Below are positions 5,923-7,606 of a stretch of DNA of 7,606 nucleotides, one piece after another. The DNA is taken from NCBI GenBank assembly GCA_017468215.1, contig JAFUJG010000221.1, positions 1 to 7,606 on the forward strand, given 5' to 3'. Within the stretch, counting starts at the first letter, position 1, and each line of letters begins with the position of its first letter. Under the pieces are notes generated by a model, which did no database searches, had not been told where the DNA came from, and worked only from the letters and a program-made list of their open reading frames with translations. Position numbers and translations under genes: made by a program. This DNA is from Clostridia bacterium (GTDB lineage: Bacteria; Bacillota; Clostridia; UMGS1883).

Positions 5923-5969
5923 ATAAACATAAAAAAAGGAAGGGCTAACCCTCCTTTTTTTATGTTTAT
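5923..5969 (-). terminator. Intrinsic terminator of the HU gene
   Basis: A long hairpin starting at the hup stop codon. The core GGG/CCC closes a 4-nt loop (5945-5948) and is extended by GG/CC with one bulged A, seven A-T pairs, then an outer 8-bp stem (5923-5930 with 5962-5969). On the minus strand the GC-containing core is followed by seven consecutive T residues. Confidence 0.8.
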
Positions 5970-6238
5970 CTTACTTTTTCTTTGAAAACCTTACCTGCTT
6001 TGAAAGTAGGAATTTTTGAATCGGGAACAGTAACTTCCTGGTTGGTGCCGGGAACCTTGCATATTCTGCCTGCACGTGTTTTAACTTCAAAAGTACCGAA
6101 ACCTACAATCTGAACCTTTTCACCGCCGTTCACGGTGTCGATAATTGTGTCGAGAAAAGCGTTAAAAATTTCTTCTGTTTCTTTCTTTGACAAGCCTTTT
6201 GCCTGAGCAACCTTGGCAATAAGTGTAGCTTTATTCAT
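5966..6238 (-). CDS. hup: HU family nucleoid-associated DNA-binding protein
   Basis: A 90-residue histone-like protein, the standard HU length. It begins MNKATLIAKVAQAKGLSKKE (helical dimerisation part, about 1-45), continues with VQIVGFGTFEVKTRAGR (start of the beta saddle) and ends PTFKAGKVFKEKVR, all typical. The DNA-inserting arm keeps proline 63 but reads K61-V-P-G-T-N66 where most HU proteins have RNPQTG, with a cysteine at 60. HU bends and compacts DNA as a dimer. The start at 6238 is chosen because GGAGGAG (6251-6245) lies 6 nt upstream; a longer frame would extend through the promoter. It has its own promoter and terminator, so it is likely a strong single-gene transcript. It lies 147 bp downstream of the spoVB-like gene on the same strand. 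Confidence 0.96.
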   Translation of the reverse strand: MNKATLIAKVAQAKGLSKKETEEIFNAFLDTIIDTVNGGEKVQIVGFGTFEVKTRAGRICKVPGTNQEVTVPDSKIPTFKAGKVFKEKVR

Positions 6239-6279
6239 AAACTTCTCCTCCAAAAATGTTGTTTTCGCTTTCAACAAGT

Positions 6280-6308
6280 ATTGTACCAAATATATTCATA
6301 TTTGACAA
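6280..6308 (-). promoter_or_regulatory. Extended -10 sigma-A promoter of the HU gene
   Basis: On the minus strand: TTGTCA (6308-6303), a 17-bp spacer, TACAAT (6285-6280), each 5/6 to consensus. TGG immediately before the -10 supplies the extended -10 TGn motif. The start would be near 6273, leaving a leader of about 35 nt with GGAGGAG. The A/T palindrome just upstream (6320-6337) could act as an UP-type element. Confidence 0.72.
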
Positions 6309-6385
6309 GGTGTTTTTGAAAAAATTTGATAATTTTTGGAGAATTGACTGGAAATAAGTCTCATTTTAAGACGGTCAAAAGCCAG

Positions 6386-7606
6386 TTATACTGGGTTTTT
6401 AGCTGAATCACCTTCAATTTTGTGAGCTGAAAAAATTTGATTTAATTCGCCGAGTGTTACCAGTCTTGTAAGGAAAACCGACGGAATATAAACTATTGCC
6501 GCAATGGCGATTACTGCAACGGCCGGGACAAAAGGTGCAGAAGCAAGTGCGGCAAAAAAGCAAAGCAGTCCGCAAAAAAGAGGTTTTATAACATGCTGAG
6601 TGACCTTTGGTCTTATACTCGTGGCTTTCAATGTAAAGAAAAGAAGTGTTGCCATAAAAACAAAATACGAAAGCGTGGTGGAGAGTGCCGTACCGTTTAT
6701 ACCCCATATGTACATAAGACTAAAATTCAAAACAATTTTTGTGACTATTGCAAAAAGAGCCGACATAACACTTTGTCTGATTTTGCCCACCCCTTGAAGT
6801 ATGCTGGCAAAAACCAATCCCACCGAGAGAAAAACCGCAGACAGACCAATAAGCCGTAAGGTCATGTAATCCCGGCTGTTTTCAAAAAGCACGTTGAGAA
6901 CGCCCTGAGGAATTGCCATAAAGCCTGCACTGCACGGAACAGATATAATAAGAACAAGGCGTATTGCCATGGAAACGTCAGAATTAAGCTTATCGGAGTT
7001 GTTGGCTTTGCTGCTGTCTGTTACTGCGGGTAACACGCTTGCAGCAACCGCTGTGGATATAGATACCGGAAGGGCATAAAGCATTGCCGCCCTCGACAGG
7101 CAACCAAAGGAGCTTTGTGCTTCGGCAACACCCATATAAGACAAAAAGGGAACAACACTTACTGTATCAAGCATATTGAAAACGGCATGCATTGAGGAAG
7201 TAAGTGTTATGGGAATTGACAAAAACAAAAGCTTTTTTAATACATCAACGGAAAACCCGAAATTAAATTTAATATCTGATTTTATTGCAGCAACAATAAG
7301 AATAAGTGCTGACAATAATGCACCAAAGGGCACGCCGGATATTGCTCCTGCACTTCTGATTGAAAGAGGAAATGACGAAAAAGCAAAGGCCATTATAATT
7401 CCTGCAAAAAACCTTCCGAAGGAATCAGACACCTGACTGAGTGCTGAGGGAAGCATATTCATCCTTCCTTGGAAAAAGCCTCGGAGTGTGGCAGTTATAC
7501 CACAGAACATAAGTGCAGGCGACATAACCCTAAAGGCTAAGGAAGCTTCGGGAATAGCAATGAGTTGAGCAATTACATCTGCAAAAATAAAAATCAGAAC
7601 AGAAAA
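6386..7606 (-). CDS. spoVB: SpoVB-like polysaccharide/lipid II flippase (MOP superfamily), N-terminus missing
   Basis: The frame is open to the right edge, so the true start lies outside: 406 residues are visible, and reading upstream of the internal ATG at 7525 gives 27 further residues (ending IPEASLAFRV). The family is usually about 510-530 residues, so roughly 110 are missing. It is a multi-pass membrane protein with about eleven segments visible. SpoVB/YabM signatures include RVMSPALMFCGITATLRGFFQG (residues 26-47 of the visible part), followed by NMLPSALSQVSDSFGR, and later MLDTVSVVPFL and ALPVSISTAVAASVLPAV. The C-terminus ends KIEGDSAKNPV. These proteins are related to MurJ; SpoVB is needed for spore cortex peptidoglycan synthesis, probably flipping lipid-linked precursors. 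The following hup gene matches the context of the yabM/spoVB paralogue upstream of mazG-hup in other clostridia, so YabM-type is an alternative name. No clear terminator follows, so some readthrough into hup is possible. Confidence 0.85.
   Translation of the reverse strand, partial: FSVLIFIFADVIAQLIAIPEASLAFRVMSPALMFCGITATLRGFFQGRMNMLPSALSQVSDSFGRFFAGIIMAFAFSSFPLSIRSAGAISGVPFGALLSALILIVAAIKSDIKFNFGFSVDVLKKLLFLSIPITLTSSMHAVFNMLDTVSVVPFLSYMGVAEAQSSFGCLSRAAMLYALPVSISTAVAASVLPAVTDSSKANNSDKLNSDVSMAIRLVLIISVPCSAGFMAIPQGVLNVLFENSRDYMTLRLIGLSAVFLSVGLVFASILQGVGKIRQSVMSALFAIVTKIVLNFSLMYIWGINGTALSTTLSYFVFMATLLFFTLKATSIRPKVTQHVIKPLFCGLLCFFAALASAPFVPAVAVIAIAAIVYIPSVFLTRLVTLGELNQIFSAHKIEGDSAKNPV

Noticed and set aside
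6239..6289. 17-residue N-terminal extension of HU
   Set aside because: It would be translated through the -10 region and the GGAGGAG site. The protein starting at 6238 has the exact HU length and the typical N-terminus.
6320..6386. Possible terminator after the spoVB-like gene
   Set aside because: The 7-bp palindrome at 6320-6337 is A/T only, and the ACTGG/CCAGT pair (6347-6351, 6382-6386) encloses a long loop. Neither makes a convincing intrinsic terminator.
6593..6859. Plus-strand frames opposite the flippase gene, including an 88-codon one with Cys/His/Lys-rich sequence
   Set aside because: They are shadows of the strongly supported spoVB-like reading frame. They have no RBS and no zinc-finger spacing.

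Overview
The window looks like chromosomal DNA of an endospore-forming, fairly AT-rich member of the Clostridia, possibly an uncultured gut Oscillospiraceae/Ruminococcaceae-type lineage. The endospore-former call rests on three recognisable sporulation-family genes (ytvI-like, ypeB, spoVB-like) together with strong AGGAGG-type ribosome binding sites and sigma-A-like promoters. The family-level placement is a guess from protein style (Pro/Thr/Glu-rich linkers, SLH repeats). I see no tRNA, rRNA, CRISPR array, transposase, prophage gene or origin.

Layout, left to right. (1) 1-1234, minus strand: 5' part of a secreted SLH-repeat protein with a long acidic, Pro/Thr-rich tail. It runs off the left edge inside a 36-bp tandem repeat. 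(2) 1235-1402: divergent promoter region. (3) 1403-2209, plus: CPBP-family intramembrane protease. (4) 2206-3303, minus: YtvI-type AI-2E family membrane protein, convergent with the CPBP gene and overlapping it by 4 bp inside one perfect 40-bp palindrome that serves as a shared terminator. (5) 3304-3429: divergent promoter region. (6) 3430-4746, plus: YpeB, the spore germination protein. (7) 4778-5896, minus: cation diffusion facilitator with a Mn-type site, convergent with ypeB across a second bidirectional terminator. (8) 5966-6238, minus: HU DNA-binding protein with its own extended -10 promoter and a terminator that begins at its stop codon. (9) 6386-7606, minus: SpoVB-like lipid flippase, its N-terminus cut off by the right edge. 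The longest stretch without a gene is about 170 bp, so no gap above 300 bp needs explaining.

How the genes fit together. SpoVB, YtvI and YpeB belong to families acting at different steps of spore formation and germination: SpoVB in cortex precursor export, YtvI in mother-cell-expressed membrane function, YpeB in cortex lysis at germination. The spoVB-hup adjacency resembles a remnant of the conserved clostridial spoVT-spoVB/yabM-mazG-hup-yabO-yabP-yabQ-divIC neighbourhood. The CPBP protease, the CDF transporter and the SLH protein have no evident tie to sporulation.

I did not find a clearly new multi-gene system. The most distinctive signals are the palindrome that gives two unrelated proteins the same C-terminal hexapeptide, a forespore-type promoter candidate in front of a ypeB that lacks its usual sleB partner, and the recently duplicated repeat in the SLH protein.
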